Of a stretch of DNA of 64,000 nt, positions 54,377 through 63,501 are shown piece after piece (the stretch's first letter is position 1; the number at the start of each line of letters is the position of its first letter). The translations under genes and the position numbers were made by a program. The stretch lies in contig JALCPP010000007.1 of NCBI GenBank assembly GCA_022650485.1, positions 62,001-126,000 of the forward strand, read 5' to 3'. The stretch is from Oscillospiraceae bacterium. Lineage in GTDB: Bacteria; Bacillota; Clostridia; Oscillospirales; Acutalibacteraceae. The notes under the pieces were generated by a model. The model worked only from the letters and a program-made list of their open reading frames with translations, was not told the DNA's origin and did not search any database.

Positions 54377-55573
54377 TTATTTTTTATGCCTTTTTCTGTA
54401 ATCATTGGGCGAAACCGACAAATACCTTTTAAACAGTGTACTGAAATAGCTTTGATTGCAGAAATGATAGAAATTTGAAATATCCGCGATTTCAAAATCG
54501 GTGTACGCCACAAAATAGGTGGACTCCTCAATCCGCTGTCTGGAAATAAACTCTGTAATTGAACAGCCTGTTTCCTTTTTAAACAAGCCGCTTAAATAGT
54601 TCGGGTGCACATAAGCATGCTTTGCAATTTCCGCCAAGCTCAATTTTTGGCTCAGGTTATTAATTAGATACTGCATTGCATTAAAAACAGGAATGGAATA
54701 ATCCTTCGAATTGTTTTCCCGGACCAATTTAACAAATTTTCTGACAATCTCCTGCTCATAGTTTCTCACTTCCGCCATGGTATTCATTTTTTCGATTTCC
54801 TGAATAAAGGTATCACTGTAAGTAAAAGCGATATCCGGAAAAACGCCGGCATCAATCACTGCACGGGTAAAAAAAGTGCAGGAACAGATAATGGAATTTT
54901 TTAAGGACCGCATTGAATCACTCGACAAAACGGCACGGTTAAGCATGTTAATCTCATTGAGCGTGCTCAGCGCGCCTTTTTCATCACAGGTTTGAATCTG
55001 CTTGACCAGCCGCTTTTCCAAAAAATACGGCGGATGGGTAAACATTTTCTCACGGTTTCTATAGGTATTCTGAAAATAATTTTGAATAAATCCGACCTGA
55101 TATTCCATGGGACTGACTTCTTTTGACGCTTTCAGATTTCCATAAGAAAAAAGCCGGGAAACCAGCTTACCACAGTAATAATAAGTCTGGGAACTGACTA
55201 ATTTCAGACCGTTATAATACTGTTCCAGCCGGGGCTTGAGCTTGATCGAAATTTTTTTATTTTGAAGAAGATGGTCCAGTGCGCCGCTGCGCATCGGCTC
55301 CGTCAGGACAGGCCCCGCCGCCACTGTGCACGTGTCGTCAATCACATAAATCAAAAAGCGTTCCCCATAACTGCTGGTAATATATTGAACGGCATTGTAA
55401 TCCATTCGATTGTAGTTGACACAAAACTCCGCTTTTCCGCCCGCCACCGTCTGCGCCGTTTGAAACGATTCCGGCAAAGAGCGTTCTATTTTTCCGTTTT
55501 TCAGCACAATGACAGGAATTTCAGTTGCGTAAAAAAAAGTATGTAAGTTTTCCGTTAAATCAATTTGAAACAT
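54377..55573 (-). CDS. AraC-family transcriptional regulator
   Basis: 398 residues. The N-terminal 280 residues hold no domain I can name and lack a membrane segment; they probably sense the sugar or an intermediate. The C-terminal 100 residues are a double-HTH AraC domain: LSLAEIAKHAYVHPNYLSGL, FKKETGCSITEFISRQRI, and later ISNFYHFCNQSYFSTLFKR. A GGTGAG stands six bases before the ATG at 55573; a GTG three codons earlier is also possible. It is divergent from the sugar-import operon and likely activates it. TGTTCTT motifs in the shared gap are candidate binding sites. Confidence 0.88.
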   Translation of the reverse strand: MFQIDLTENLHTFFYATEIPVIVLKNGKIERSLPESFQTAQTVAGGKAEFCVNYNRMDYNAVQYITSSYGERFLIYVIDDTCTVAAGPVLTEPMRSGALDHLLQNKKISIKLKPRLEQYYNGLKLVSSQTYYYCGKLVSRLFSYGNLKASKEVSPMEYQVGFIQNYFQNTYRNREKMFTHPPYFLEKRLVKQIQTCDEKGALSTLNEINMLNRAVLSSDSMRSLKNSIICSCTFFTRAVIDAGVFPDIAFTYSDTFIQEIEKMNTMAEVRNYEQEIVRKFVKLVRENNSKDYSIPVFNAMQYLINNLSQKLSLAEIAKHAYVHPNYLSGLFKKETGCSITEFISRQRIEESTYFVAYTDFEIADISNFYHFCNQSYFSTLFKRYLSVSPNDYRKRHKK

Positions 55574-55684
55574 ATTGCTCACCGCGCTTATAAAATTTTA
55601 TATAATTTTCATGTTCTTCTTATAATATTAACAGAATTATTAATATTTTAAAATACAAATATAAAAATTGGCTTTATAATCAAC

Positions 55685-55705
55685 ATGTTCTTGATTGAAA
55701 GAACA
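55685..55705 (+). promoter_or_regulatory. Candidate operator: inverted repeat TGTTCTT-N6-AAGAACA
   Basis: A perfect 7-base inverted repeat lies 24 bases before the sugar-binding-protein start, and a second copy of ATGTTCTT stands at 55611-55618 near the AraC gene. A TATAAT-like element (55671-55676) just upstream lacks a good -35, as expected for an activated promoter. The repeat could also act in the mRNA leader. Confidence 0.4.
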
Positions 55706-55728
55706 AATTCTTGAAGGAGGATTGTTAT

Positions 55729-56988
55729 ATGAAAAAGAAAAAAATTTTAGCGGCATTCCTCGCGATTTCCCTGGCAGCCGGCATGACGGCCTGCGCAGGC
55801 CAGGAGGCGGCACCTTCTGCCGCAAACCAGAAAGCCTCTTCCAGCGAGGCACCCTCAAGCACCGAACCAGTTACCCTGAAATTCGGCGCACAGGCGGATT
55901 CCACACCGGCAACACAAGCTGTGGTGGATGCTTTTAACGCCTCACAGTCAAAGTACAAAGTCGAGTGGCAGCAATTTACCAACGACTCTTCTCAAATGCA
56001 CGACCAGCTGCTGACCTCTCTCTCATCCGGCTCGTCGGATTATGATATCATCTCTCTGGATGTCGTATGGGCCGGTGAATTCGCGGCGGCCGGGTATCTT
56101 TCCCCGCTGGATGCAAAAATGAGCAAAGCGGGCTTCAAAAAAACAGATTTCAATCAAGGCTCCATGAATTCCGGAAATTATCAGGGCAAACAGTACACCC
56201 TGCCGTTCTTCCCCGATGTCGCACTGCTGTATTACCGTTCGGATATCGTATCCAAAGAAGACGGTGAAAAGCTGACCAGCGGCGATTATACATATGAAGA
56301 CCTGTACCAGATGGCGGAAAAATATAAAGGCAAAGGCGGAACGGCGGACGGATTCGCTTTTCAGGCAAAGCAGTACGAGGGCCTGACCTGCAATGCGAAC
56401 GAGTTCACGAAGGGTTTTGCAGACCTTGACAACGGACTGAAAGTCATGAATCAGTTCACTTCGTCCAAATTAGTTCCCGCAGATGTACTCAACTACAACG
56501 AAGGCTCTACAGACGCCAACTTTGACAACGGAAAATCGGTGTTCTCGCGCAACTGGCCGTATCAGTACGGAACCATTAAAGGCGGAAAAACCGCTCTTAA
56601 AACGGACCAGGTCGGCATTGCCCCACTTCCCAACGGCGGATGTGTGGGCGGCTGGCTGCTCGGAATGAATGCCAATTCCAAAAATGCGGACGGAGCTTGG
56701 GAATTCGTCCAATATCTCGCGGGACCGGACGGTCAGAAGATCATGTCCACCAAAGGTTCTTACCTGCCCGGCTACAACACTCTGATTACAGACGCCGACG
56801 TAGTCGCCGCCAACCCGCTGCTTGACATGGATGGCTTCAAAAACGCCATGAAGACCACCATTGCAAGACCGGTTTCCGGTCAATACTCGAAAGTAAGTGA
56901 CACACTGCAAATCAACATTCATAAATATTTGTCCGGCAGTCAAGATCTTGCCGCCACTGTCAAAGCCGTGCAGGAAGCGCTGAAATAG
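55729..56988 (+). CDS. Sugar ABC transporter substrate-binding lipoprotein (family 1)
   Basis: 419 residues, lipid-anchored outside the membrane; the signal peptide ends in AAGMTACAG. A Ser/Ala/Glu-rich linker follows, then a family 1 (MalE-like) fold: VTLKFGAQADSTPATQAVVD, YDIISLDVVWAGEFAAAGYL, and GGWLLGMNANSKNADGAWEF near the end. AAGGAGG precedes the ATG at 55729; the TTG at 55711 is not needed. First gene of the import operon. A hairpin follows, which would raise its level over the permeases. The ligand is probably a glucose-containing disaccharide, inferred from the GH65 enzyme downstream. Confidence 0.9.
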   Translation: MKKKKILAAFLAISLAAGMTACAGQEAAPSAANQKASSSEAPSSTEPVTLKFGAQADSTPATQAVVDAFNASQSKYKVEWQQFTNDSSQMHDQLLTSLSSGSSDYDIISLDVVWAGEFAAAGYLSPLDAKMSKAGFKKTDFNQGSMNSGNYQGKQYTLPFFPDVALLYYRSDIVSKEDGEKLTSGDYTYEDLYQMAEKYKGKGGTADGFAFQAKQYEGLTCNANEFTKGFADLDNGLKVMNQFTSSKLVPADVLNYNEGSTDANFDNGKSVFSRNWPYQYGTIKGGKTALKTDQVGIAPLPNGGCVGGWLLGMNANSKNADGAWEFVQYLAGPDGQKIMSTKGSYLPGYNTLITDADVVAANPLLDMDGFKNAMKTTIARPVSGQYSKVSDTLQINIHKYLSGSQDLAATVKAVQEALK

Positions 56989-57001
56989 GAAAAGGAATCC
57001 C

Positions 57002-57037
57002 AAAGGGCATGCACCGGTTACGATGCATGCCTTTTTT
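57002..57037 (+). terminator. Hairpin between the binding-protein and permease genes (partial terminator)
   Basis: GGCATGCA pairs with TGCATGCC around a 10-base loop, extended by A-T pairs and followed by six T. Such a site lets the binding protein be made in excess of the permeases. Confidence 0.75.
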
Positions 57038-57058
57038 ATCAAGATTGCGGGGGATTTT

Positions 57059-58285
57059 ATGATCAAAAAATTAACATTTCGTCAGTTTCTGTTTCTTGTA
57101 CCGCTGCTGATAATCATTGCGGTCTTTTCTATCTGGCCGATTCTGACTTCCTTTACATATTCCTTTTTTGACTATCAACTAAACAACATCCAAAAATCAC
57201 AGCTAAGCTTTTCAGGCACTTTTTCGAAAAAGCAGTTTGAGGAAAACAGCGAGTACGTCAAGCTCTTTCTGAGTGACGACGCAAACGCGGCAGCCGGAAA
57301 CGCAAAGGCTGAGCAGGCCTTTCAAGAGGCCCTTGCAGACGCGGAAAACTACTGCGAAACATTCTCCGGTTTTCCAAGCGGTAAAATTTCAGCTTCCCAG
57401 AGCAAAGAGTTTACCAATTCAACCGAAGCCCTGCGGCTGAAAGTAAAACAGCTTTACCTGAATTTTCCAAATGAAAAGTATGCAAACCAAGAGTCATTGC
57501 CCATGATTTTTGAGGAACTGAACAAAGCAATCTCCCCCTCCAACTTCACAGGACTGTCGGGTTATCGCATGATCTTCGGCGACCAAAGACTGTTTGACGC
57601 ACTGGGGCATACGGTTTATTTCACGCTGATCTCCGTTGCCATTGAATTTCTGCTCGGACTCGGTCTGGCACTGATTATGAATAAAGCCGTCAGGGGAATC
57701 GGGCTGATTCGTGCCGGCGCGTTAATTCCCTGGGCGATTCCCACCGCGGTTTCCGCCCTGATGTGGAGTTACCTGTATGACGGTTCCAACGGAATCATCG
57801 CTCATATTTTTGCCGAGCTCGGGTTGATCTCTTCCTCTGAGACCATGCTGCTGACCGGTCCCGGTGCCATGTGGGCCGCCATTCTGACCGATGTTTGGAA
57901 AACAACGCCGTATATGGCGCTTCTGCTTCTGGCAGGCCTGCAGGTCATTGACAAGGGGCTGTACGAAAGCAGTGCGATCGACGGCGCCAATCGAATTCAA
58001 ACGTTTTTTAAGATTACTCTTCCGCTGTTAAAACCGTCCATTTTGGTTGCTGTATTGTTTCGCACACTGGACGCTTTTCGGGTGTACGACCTGATTGCGG
58101 TTTTGACCGGCGGCGGCCCGGGCGGTGCAACGGAAACCCTTTCCGTCTACGCCTATAAAACCATGTTTTCCCAAATGAACTTCGGCTACGGTTCCGTCAT
58201 CGTCATGTTCATGTTCGTGTGCGTGTTGATTATTGCGACCCTGTTTATCAAAGTACTGGGCGCCAACGTTATGACTTCTGATTAA
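57059..58285 (+). CDS. Sugar ABC transporter permease (MalF-like)
   Basis: 408 residues. The first helix (FLVPLLIIIAVFSIWPILTS) is followed by a large outer loop of about 140 residues (residues 35-170), as in MalF, then a typical permease core. The EAA loop reads YESSAIDGANRIQTFFKITL (EAA-x3-G-x9-I-x-L-P type), the site that contacts the ATPase. GGGGG stands just before the ATG at 57059. It pairs with the MalG-like gene 13 bases downstream. The ATPase is not encoded here and is likely a shared MsmK-type one elsewhere. Confidence 0.9.
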   Translation: MIKKLTFRQFLFLVPLLIIIAVFSIWPILTSFTYSFFDYQLNNIQKSQLSFSGTFSKKQFEENSEYVKLFLSDDANAAAGNAKAEQAFQEALADAENYCETFSGFPSGKISASQSKEFTNSTEALRLKVKQLYLNFPNEKYANQESLPMIFEELNKAISPSNFTGLSGYRMIFGDQRLFDALGHTVYFTLISVAIEFLLGLGLALIMNKAVRGIGLIRAGALIPWAIPTAVSALMWSYLYDGSNGIIAHIFAELGLISSSETMLLTGPGAMWAAILTDVWKTTPYMALLLLAGLQVIDKGLYESSAIDGANRIQTFFKITLPLLKPSILVAVLFRTLDAFRVYDLIAVLTGGGPGGATETLSVYAYKTMFSQMNFGYGSVIVMFMFVCVLIIATLFIKVLGANVMTSD

Positions 58286-58298
58286 GGGGGGAACAGAT

Positions 58299-59120
58299 AT
58301 AAAAAAAGCAAACTGGCTGTTTTATTTGGTAACCGCTGTCTTTCTGGTTGTGATTCTGTTCCCGTTCTTCTGGATCCTTATCACTTCTTTTAAACCATCG
58401 AACGAAATTTTCGGCAGCGGTGCCTTTCAGCTTCTCAGTCAGGCACCAACGCTGAACAATTACAGTTCGATTTTTAACGGGAAGAATATTTTAAGTTCCA
58501 TCAAAAACAGTTTGATGATTTCACTGATTACCACTCTATATGTCATTGTGGTTTCCACTCTGGCGGCTTACGCCATTTCGCGCTTTCATTTCCGGTTTAA
58601 AAACTTTCTTCTGGGGCTGATCCTCGTCATTTCCATGTTTCCACAAATGATTATCGTCGGACCAATCTTTAACCTCTTCACCCTGCTGCACTGGACCAAC
58701 TCCTACTTTATCGTCCTCCCCTATTCCACCATCACCATTCCGATGGCGGTGTGGATCATGGTGGCACATTTCGGACATATTCCCCTCTCGATTGAAGAAT
58801 CTGCAAAAATTGACGGGGCTGATCCATTCCTGATTCTGTGGAAAATTGTTTTTCCCCTGGCAGCCCCGGGCGTATTTACGACCGCAATTGTCACCTTTAT
58901 CGCCGCGTGGAATGAATATCTGCTGACTGCCACGCTGAACACCGAAATTCCCATGCAGACGGTTCCGGTCGCCATTTCATTTTTGCGCACGCAGTTTTCC
59001 ATTCTGTGGGGCGAAGTTTCGGCCGCGACCGTGGTCGTCACCATTCCAACCATTATCATCGTGCTTCTATTCCAGAAAAGAATTGTATCCGGTCTTGTTT
59101 CGGGAGCGGTGAAGGAGTAG
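58299..59120 (+). CDS. Sugar ABC transporter permease (MalG-like), apparent ATA start codon
   Basis: 273 residues if it starts at 58299. Six helices; the EAA loop reads IEESAKIDGADPFLILWKIV, and FFWILITSFKPSNEIFG is the usual MalG N-terminal block. The expected start would be at the codon before KKANWLFYLVTAVF. There an ideal ribosome binding site (AAGGGGGG, seven bases before) precedes ATA, not ATG. The next usable codon is a TTG at 58326, which would cut into the first helix and has no ribosome binding site. I read this as a non-standard start, a mutation or a sequencing error. Its stop is followed two bases later by the GH65 gene. Confidence 0.85.
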   Translation: MKKANWLFYLVTAVFLVVILFPFFWILITSFKPSNEIFGSGAFQLLSQAPTLNNYSSIFNGKNILSSIKNSLMISLITTLYVIVVSTLAAYAISRFHFRFKNFLLGLILVISMFPQMIIVGPIFNLFTLLHWTNSYFIVLPYSTITIPMAVWIMVAHFGHIPLSIEESAKIDGADPFLILWKIVFPLAAPGVFTTAIVTFIAAWNEYLLTATLNTEIPMQTVPVAISFLRTQFSILWGEVSAATVVVTIPTIIIVLLFQKRIVSGLVSGAVKE

Positions 59121-59122
59121 CC

Positions 59123-61426
59123 ATGAAGCAAAAAAATAAAATTTATGAAGTTAAAAATTTCAGTCTTGAAAACGAACAGCTGCTACAATACGAAACCTTA
59201 TTTCATAACGCAAACGGATATCTGGGCGTCCGCTCCAACTTTGAAGAGGGATACCCTGATTCCTACCAAACCGTCCGCGGTGAATATATCAACGGCTTTT
59301 ACAATTTTTCGCGGATGAATCAGGCTGAAAAGCTCTGCGGCCTGACGGAAGAGAAACAGGTGATGCCAAATCTTGTCGACACACAGGGCATCCAGCTGAC
59401 GGTCTGTGGAGAGCCGTTCAGCATGTTTCGCGGCAAAATTCTTGACAGTGCCAGAATTCTCGACATGGAGAAGGGCGTAACCATCCGCCGGGTAATATGG
59501 CGTTCCCCCGGGCAGAGGGAATTGGAAATTGAGATCACGCGTATGACCTCTTTTAAAATGCTTCCTCTGTTCACCATTGAATACCGTGTCAGGGCTCTGA
59601 ATTTCAGCGGTTCCATCGAATTCTTCTCCACGCACATCGGAGATGTACGTAACTCCTTTTCTTCAAAAGACCCACGCGTCGCCGACGGCGCGGCACGGCA
59701 TCTGCGCCCCGAAGCCGCAGTTTTTACCCCCGAAGGATTTTCTACCATCACCTCTCACACTACCACATCGCGGCTGACGGCCGTATCCATGGTATGTAAC
59801 CGTTTATCCTACCCTGCGGCGGAATCTCGCGAGGCACGAGGCCCAGCGGCAGTGCAGGAGTTCCGCCTGAATCTGGATCAGGGACACAGCGTTACCCTGA
59901 CCAAATACACGGTCCTGTGCGACTCCGTCCATTACCAGAACTGCGAGGACCTGGCGGCAGACCTGATGAAACAGGCGGTAAGCGTTCCGCTGTCCGACTG
60001 GTACCATGCTCAGGAACGCTACCTCAAACAATTCTGGGAAACCGGGAACATACAGCTTGAGGGGGATGATGCCCTGCAAAACGCCATCACCTATAATCTG
60101 TACCAGCTCATCCAGTCTGTAGGGAAAGATCCGCACAGCAATATTGCCGCCAAAGGCCTTTCCGGAGAAGGGTACGAAGGGCATTATTTCTGGGACACGG
60201 AAATGTATATCGAACCGTATTTTCTGCTGACCCGCCCCAGTCTTGCCAAAAATCTGATTGCTTTCCGCTATACCACGCTGGACGCCGCGCGAAGGAATGC
60301 CCGCATCCTCGGGCACCGGAAAGGTGCCCTGTACCCCTGGCGCACGATTATGGGCAGAGAATGCTCCGGCTATTTTCCTTCCGGCAGCGCCCAATACCAT
60401 ATCAACGGCGATATTGCCTATTCGGTCGTCAATTATTATCTTACTACAAAAGATTTCGACTTCATGGTTCACTGCGGCGCAGAGATTCTCTTTGAAACGG
60501 CGCGGCTCTGGATGGATGTTGGGAATTACTACAAAGGAAAATTCCGCATCAACTGTGTCACCGGACCGGATGAATACACTTGTCTGGTCAATAACAACTA
60601 TTACACCAATGTCATCGCCAGATATAACTTGAAATGGGCCGCACGGTTTTACCGGATGATGACAGAGGAAAACAAAATTTCACCGCTCGCAGAACGCCTT
60701 TGTCTCACAAGGGAAGAAATTCTATCGTTTCAACAAGCGGCGGACGACATGTACCTGCCCTATAACCAGGAACTGGACATCAACCCGCAGGACGATTCCT
60801 TTTTATCAAAAGAAAAATGGGATTTTTCACAGACCCCGCCGGATTCCTTTCCCCTGCTGATGCATGTCCACCCGCTTTCTTTATACCGCCGCCAAGTCTG
60901 CAAGCAGGCCGACACGATTCTGGCCCATTTTATTCTGGAAGATGAGCAGCCGCTTTCCACCATGCGGCATTCCTATGACTATTATGAAAAAATCACCACA
61001 CATGACTCTTCCCTTTCTTCCTGCATCTTCTGCATCATGGCGGCCAGGTTCGGCATGACGGAAAAGGCTTACAGCTATTTTGGGAAATCGGCTCAAACCG
61101 ATTTAATGAATACGCACGGCAATACAAAAGACGGGCTGCATATCGCCAACATGGGCGGCGTCTATATGTCCATTGTTTACGGATTCGGCGGCCTGCGCAT
61201 CAAAGAAGACGGACTTCACCTCGCCCCCGTTCTTCCTCAAAAGTGGGGCGGCTATTCATTCAAACTATACTTTGAAAACAGTTTGCTCGCAATTTCCGTC
61301 AAGCATCCGGTCTGTGAAATCACTCTTCTCAGCGGCACGGAAAAGACACTCTTTTTTTATGGAAAAGCACATCAGCTCAAAGACCGGCTCAACATTCCGC
61401 TCGAACCATGGGGGGAGAAAATATGA
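59123..61426 (+). CDS. GH65 disaccharide phosphorylase
   Basis: 767 residues, the usual GH65 length. By family it splits an alpha-glucosyl disaccharide (maltose, trehalose, kojibiose, nigerose or similar) with phosphate into beta-glucose 1-phosphate and a sugar. YETLFHNANGYLGVRSNFEE is the N-terminal hallmark. GEGYEGHYFWDTEMYIEPYF forms the sugar site, and CVTGPDEYTCLVNNNYYTN places the catalytic Glu at residue 484. The phosphate-binding region near THGNTKDGLHIANMGG is present. GGAG precedes the ATG. It overlaps pgmB by four bases, so the product is handed to PgmB. Which disaccharide it uses cannot be read by eye. Confidence 0.88.
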   Translation: MKQKNKIYEVKNFSLENEQLLQYETLFHNANGYLGVRSNFEEGYPDSYQTVRGEYINGFYNFSRMNQAEKLCGLTEEKQVMPNLVDTQGIQLTVCGEPFSMFRGKILDSARILDMEKGVTIRRVIWRSPGQRELEIEITRMTSFKMLPLFTIEYRVRALNFSGSIEFFSTHIGDVRNSFSSKDPRVADGAARHLRPEAAVFTPEGFSTITSHTTTSRLTAVSMVCNRLSYPAAESREARGPAAVQEFRLNLDQGHSVTLTKYTVLCDSVHYQNCEDLAADLMKQAVSVPLSDWYHAQERYLKQFWETGNIQLEGDDALQNAITYNLYQLIQSVGKDPHSNIAAKGLSGEGYEGHYFWDTEMYIEPYFLLTRPSLAKNLIAFRYTTLDAARRNARILGHRKGALYPWRTIMGRECSGYFPSGSAQYHINGDIAYSVVNYYLTTKDFDFMVHCGAEILFETARLWMDVGNYYKGKFRINCVTGPDEYTCLVNNNYYTNVIARYNLKWAARFYRMMTEENKISPLAERLCLTREEILSFQQAADDMYLPYNQELDINPQDDSFLSKEKWDFSQTPPDSFPLLMHVHPLSLYRRQVCKQADTILAHFILEDEQPLSTMRHSYDYYEKITTHDSSLSSCIFCIMAARFGMTEKAYSYFGKSAQTDLMNTHGNTKDGLHIANMGGVYMSIVYGFGGLRIKEDGLHLAPVLPQKWGGYSFKLYFENSLLAISVKHPVCEITLLSGTEKTLFFYGKAHQLKDRLNIPLEPWGEKI

Positions 61427-62070
61427 GTTACACCGGCGCCATTTTTGACCTGGACGGAGTCTTGGTTGACACGGCAAAATTTCACTACCTTGCATGGAAA
61501 CAGCTTGCGGAAAGACTTGGCTTCCCGTTCACTCCGGAACAGAATGAAAAGCTGAAAGGCGTCTCACGGATGGAATCGCTGAATCTTCTTTTAAAAGCCG
61601 GCGGAATGGAAGGCCGTTTCAAGCCGGATGAAAAAGAGCGGATGGCGGCGTGGAAAAACAAGCGGTATGTCGAATCTATTTCCACATTGAACTCTTCAAA
61701 TCTGCTTGACGGAGCTGCAGAACTTTTAGAACGGCTGCACTCGCATAAAGTAAAAATTGCGTTGGGGTCCGCCAGTAAAAATGCCCCGCTTATTCTCAAA
61801 AGCATCGGAATCTCCTCGTTCTTCGATGCAGTGGTAGACGGAAACAAAGTTACACGAACCAAACCGGACCCACAGGTCTTTCTGCTTGCCGCCCACGCAC
61901 TGAATCTTTCAGAAAACCGCTGTGTGGTATTCGAGGATTCAGAAGCCGGTCTTCAGGCAGCAAAGTGTGCGGGAATGTACGCCATCGGCATCGGCAGCCA
62001 CAAAAATCTACCCAGTGCCGACATGGTTTACAAAAGTCTGACCCAATTCCCCTGTGATGGTTATTTTTAA
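61423..62070 (+). CDS. pgmB: Beta-phosphoglucomutase
   Basis: A HAD-family mutase of 215 residues converting beta-glucose 1-phosphate to glucose 6-phosphate. IFDLDGVLVDTAKFHYLAWK holds the nucleophile and acid/base Asp pair and the PgmB-specific FHYLAW. KGVSRMESL follows (cap domain), ALGSASKNAP has the motif II Ser, and VVFEDSEAGLQAAKCAGM is motif IV. GGGGGG precedes the ATG at 61423, overlapping the GH65 stop. It links the disaccharide route to glycolysis. Confidence 0.93.
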   Translation: MSYTGAIFDLDGVLVDTAKFHYLAWKQLAERLGFPFTPEQNEKLKGVSRMESLNLLLKAGGMEGRFKPDEKERMAAWKNKRYVESISTLNSSNLLDGAAELLERLHSHKVKIALGSASKNAPLILKSIGISSFFDAVVDGNKVTRTKPDPQVFLLAAHALNLSENRCVVFEDSEAGLQAAKCAGMYAIGIGSHKNLPSADMVYKSLTQFPCDGYF

Positions 62071-62083
62071 AATTTTTACACCA

Positions 62084-62142
62084 TAAGGAAACCGACATTC
62101 ATTTTTGTACCAATCATATAAAAATGGGTGTCGGTTTCCTTA
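62084..62142 (+). terminator. Long hairpin after pgmB
   Basis: A 14-base stem (TAAGGAAACCGACA and its complement) extends inward with weaker AT pairs. No T run follows on the plus strand, so it may protect the 3' end or act as a weak terminator. Confidence 0.6.
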
Positions 62143-62561
62143 CGAAAGGTCTTCAATATTAATGTCTGTTCCGTATTTGAAATTCTTACAGAACTATAAA
62201 CTATGCTATTCCGGCCAACCGATTAGAATTCATAATTCGGATATTATGTAAACAGAATAGTATGCTAGTATTTCAACCATCAGATTTCAACAGCGCTGAT
62301 TCAGCGGTTGAAAATTGCCCATTCTGCCAGTAATACAGGATTGTTTTGGTGGAAAACTTTGTGGAAAGTGTTGAATCTTTTTCCAATTCAACCGTTTTCA
62401 CTTGTCTTAAATCAGTTTTATGTCAAACAAAAGCAACCACTCGTACCATTGCACTATTTATTTGCGGCAAATCCATTATTTTCCTAACTGCAATTATTCT
62501 GTTGACAAAACAATGTAAAATACAGTGGTACTTATTAACAAAATTCGAAAGGGGTACCCGA
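62143..62561 (+). other. Intergenic stretch, no gene recognised
   Basis: About 420 AT-rich bases. An open frame runs in phase into the next gene from 62346 but has no ribosome binding site or plausible protein character. A TTGACA at 62501-62506 has no -10 at proper spacing. I see nothing else. Confidence 0.5.
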
Positions 62562-63083
62562 ATGAATCAGGTGGAATCGAGCAGAAAAAAGTGGGTTGTA
62601 TTCACGGTTGTCACTTTCATCTGCACCATTGCTGTTCTGATTGGTGCCTTTTTTGCCATTCATCATATGCGTGAAAATTATGCACAATATACGCCGGATG
62701 AAATTACCCAGCAGATCATGGAAAAACTAGAGCCGAAAGATCTGGCGAAAGTAGATGCCGGGCAGATTTCAAAGCACTATGAAATTCCGGACGGAGTAAT
62801 CGAGTCCAGTTCGCTTTATATGAGCAAATCCAGCGAAAGCGCGTCCGAATTGGCCTGTTTCCTTTTAACGGACACTTCAAAGTATGACCAGCTAAAGCAC
62901 GCCATCAATACCCACATCAGCGCAAAGGCGGCTGGATTTAAAACGTTAAATCCAGCTCAGTACAATGCCTTGAAAAATGTGGTTATTTCTCAGAAAGGGC
63001 GATATGTTCTGGTATCGGTGGGGAGTGTAGGGGCGGCTGAAGAAAAATTGTTTTTAGATCTGCTCAATGAAAAAAGTTCTTGA
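62562..63083 (+). CDS. DUF4358-like membrane-anchored protein
   Basis: 173 residues with one N-terminal membrane helix (VVFTVVTFICTIAVLIGAFFA) and an outer domain of about 130 residues. The pattern (two helices, YEIPDGVIESSSLYMSKSSE, then ISQKGRYVLVSVGS) resembles the clostridial DUF4358 proteins, whose role is unknown. AAAGGGG lies seven bases before the ATG at 62562. Its stop codon overlaps the -35 region of the tRNA promoter. No enzymatic motif is visible. Confidence 0.65.
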   Translation: MNQVESSRKKWVVFTVVTFICTIAVLIGAFFAIHHMRENYAQYTPDEITQQIMEKLEPKDLAKVDAGQISKHYEIPDGVIESSSLYMSKSSESASELACFLLTDTSKYDQLKHAINTHISAKAAGFKTLNPAQYNALKNVVISQKGRYVLVSVGSVGAAEEKLFLDLLNEKSS

Positions 63084-63108
63084 AAACAGGACAAAGATAT
63101 GATAGAAT
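63080..63108 (+). promoter_or_regulatory. Sigma-A promoter of tRNA-Gly
   Basis: TTGAAA (63080-63085) and TAGAAT (63103-63108) are spaced by 17 bases, ten bases before the tRNA 5' end. Confidence 0.75.
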
Positions 63109-63117
63109 AGAACGTAC

Positions 63118-63192
<75 letters not shown>

Positions 63193-63196
63193 AACA

Positions 63197-63240
63197 AAAA
63201 GTCCGGAAAGCTGCATGAATGTTAGCTTTTCGGGCTTTTT
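63197..63240 (+). terminator. Intrinsic terminator of tRNA-Gly
   Basis: AAAAGTCCGGAAAGCT pairs with AGCTTTTCGGGCTTTTT (with G-T wobbles), and the stem ends in a T run five bases after the CCA end. Confidence 0.85.
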
Positions 63241-63351
63241 GGCATATTGGCCCAAATGGGGGATTTACGCGTGGAATTTCGGCTCTATTCAATATACCCC
63301 AACTATTGGCATAGAGCCAAAATAAATAGAGTTTTATATATCGATCTTAAC

Positions 63352-63384
63352 AAAAAACAGGCTGGTACACACCAACCTGTTTTT
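63352..63384 (-). terminator. Intrinsic terminator of the toxin-tail gene
   Basis: AAAAACAGG-C-TGGT pairs with ACCA-A-CCTGTTTTT around a four-base loop. On the minus strand it ends in a T run, about 115 bases after the stop at 63502. The stretch 63385-63501 holds nothing else that I can identify. Confidence 0.7.
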
Positions 63385-63501
63385 GTCCTTATGAACACTC
63401 GAGGGTCATTCGTAGTGGTCCGAGTGAAATTATAGGACTTAAAGAAATCCAGTGATATTAATAGTTTGCAGGAAGTTGACAAGTAGTATTTACGCCTCGG
63501 T

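Noticed and set aside
62346-62561. 72-codon upstream extension of the DUF4358-like gene
   Set aside because: The ATG at 62562 has a good ribosome binding site and directly starts the membrane helix; the extension has none and is AT-rich filler.
63247-63435. Plus-strand 62-codon frame after tRNA-Gly
   Set aside because: No ribosome binding site and it runs through the terminator hairpin of the minus-strand toxin-tail gene.
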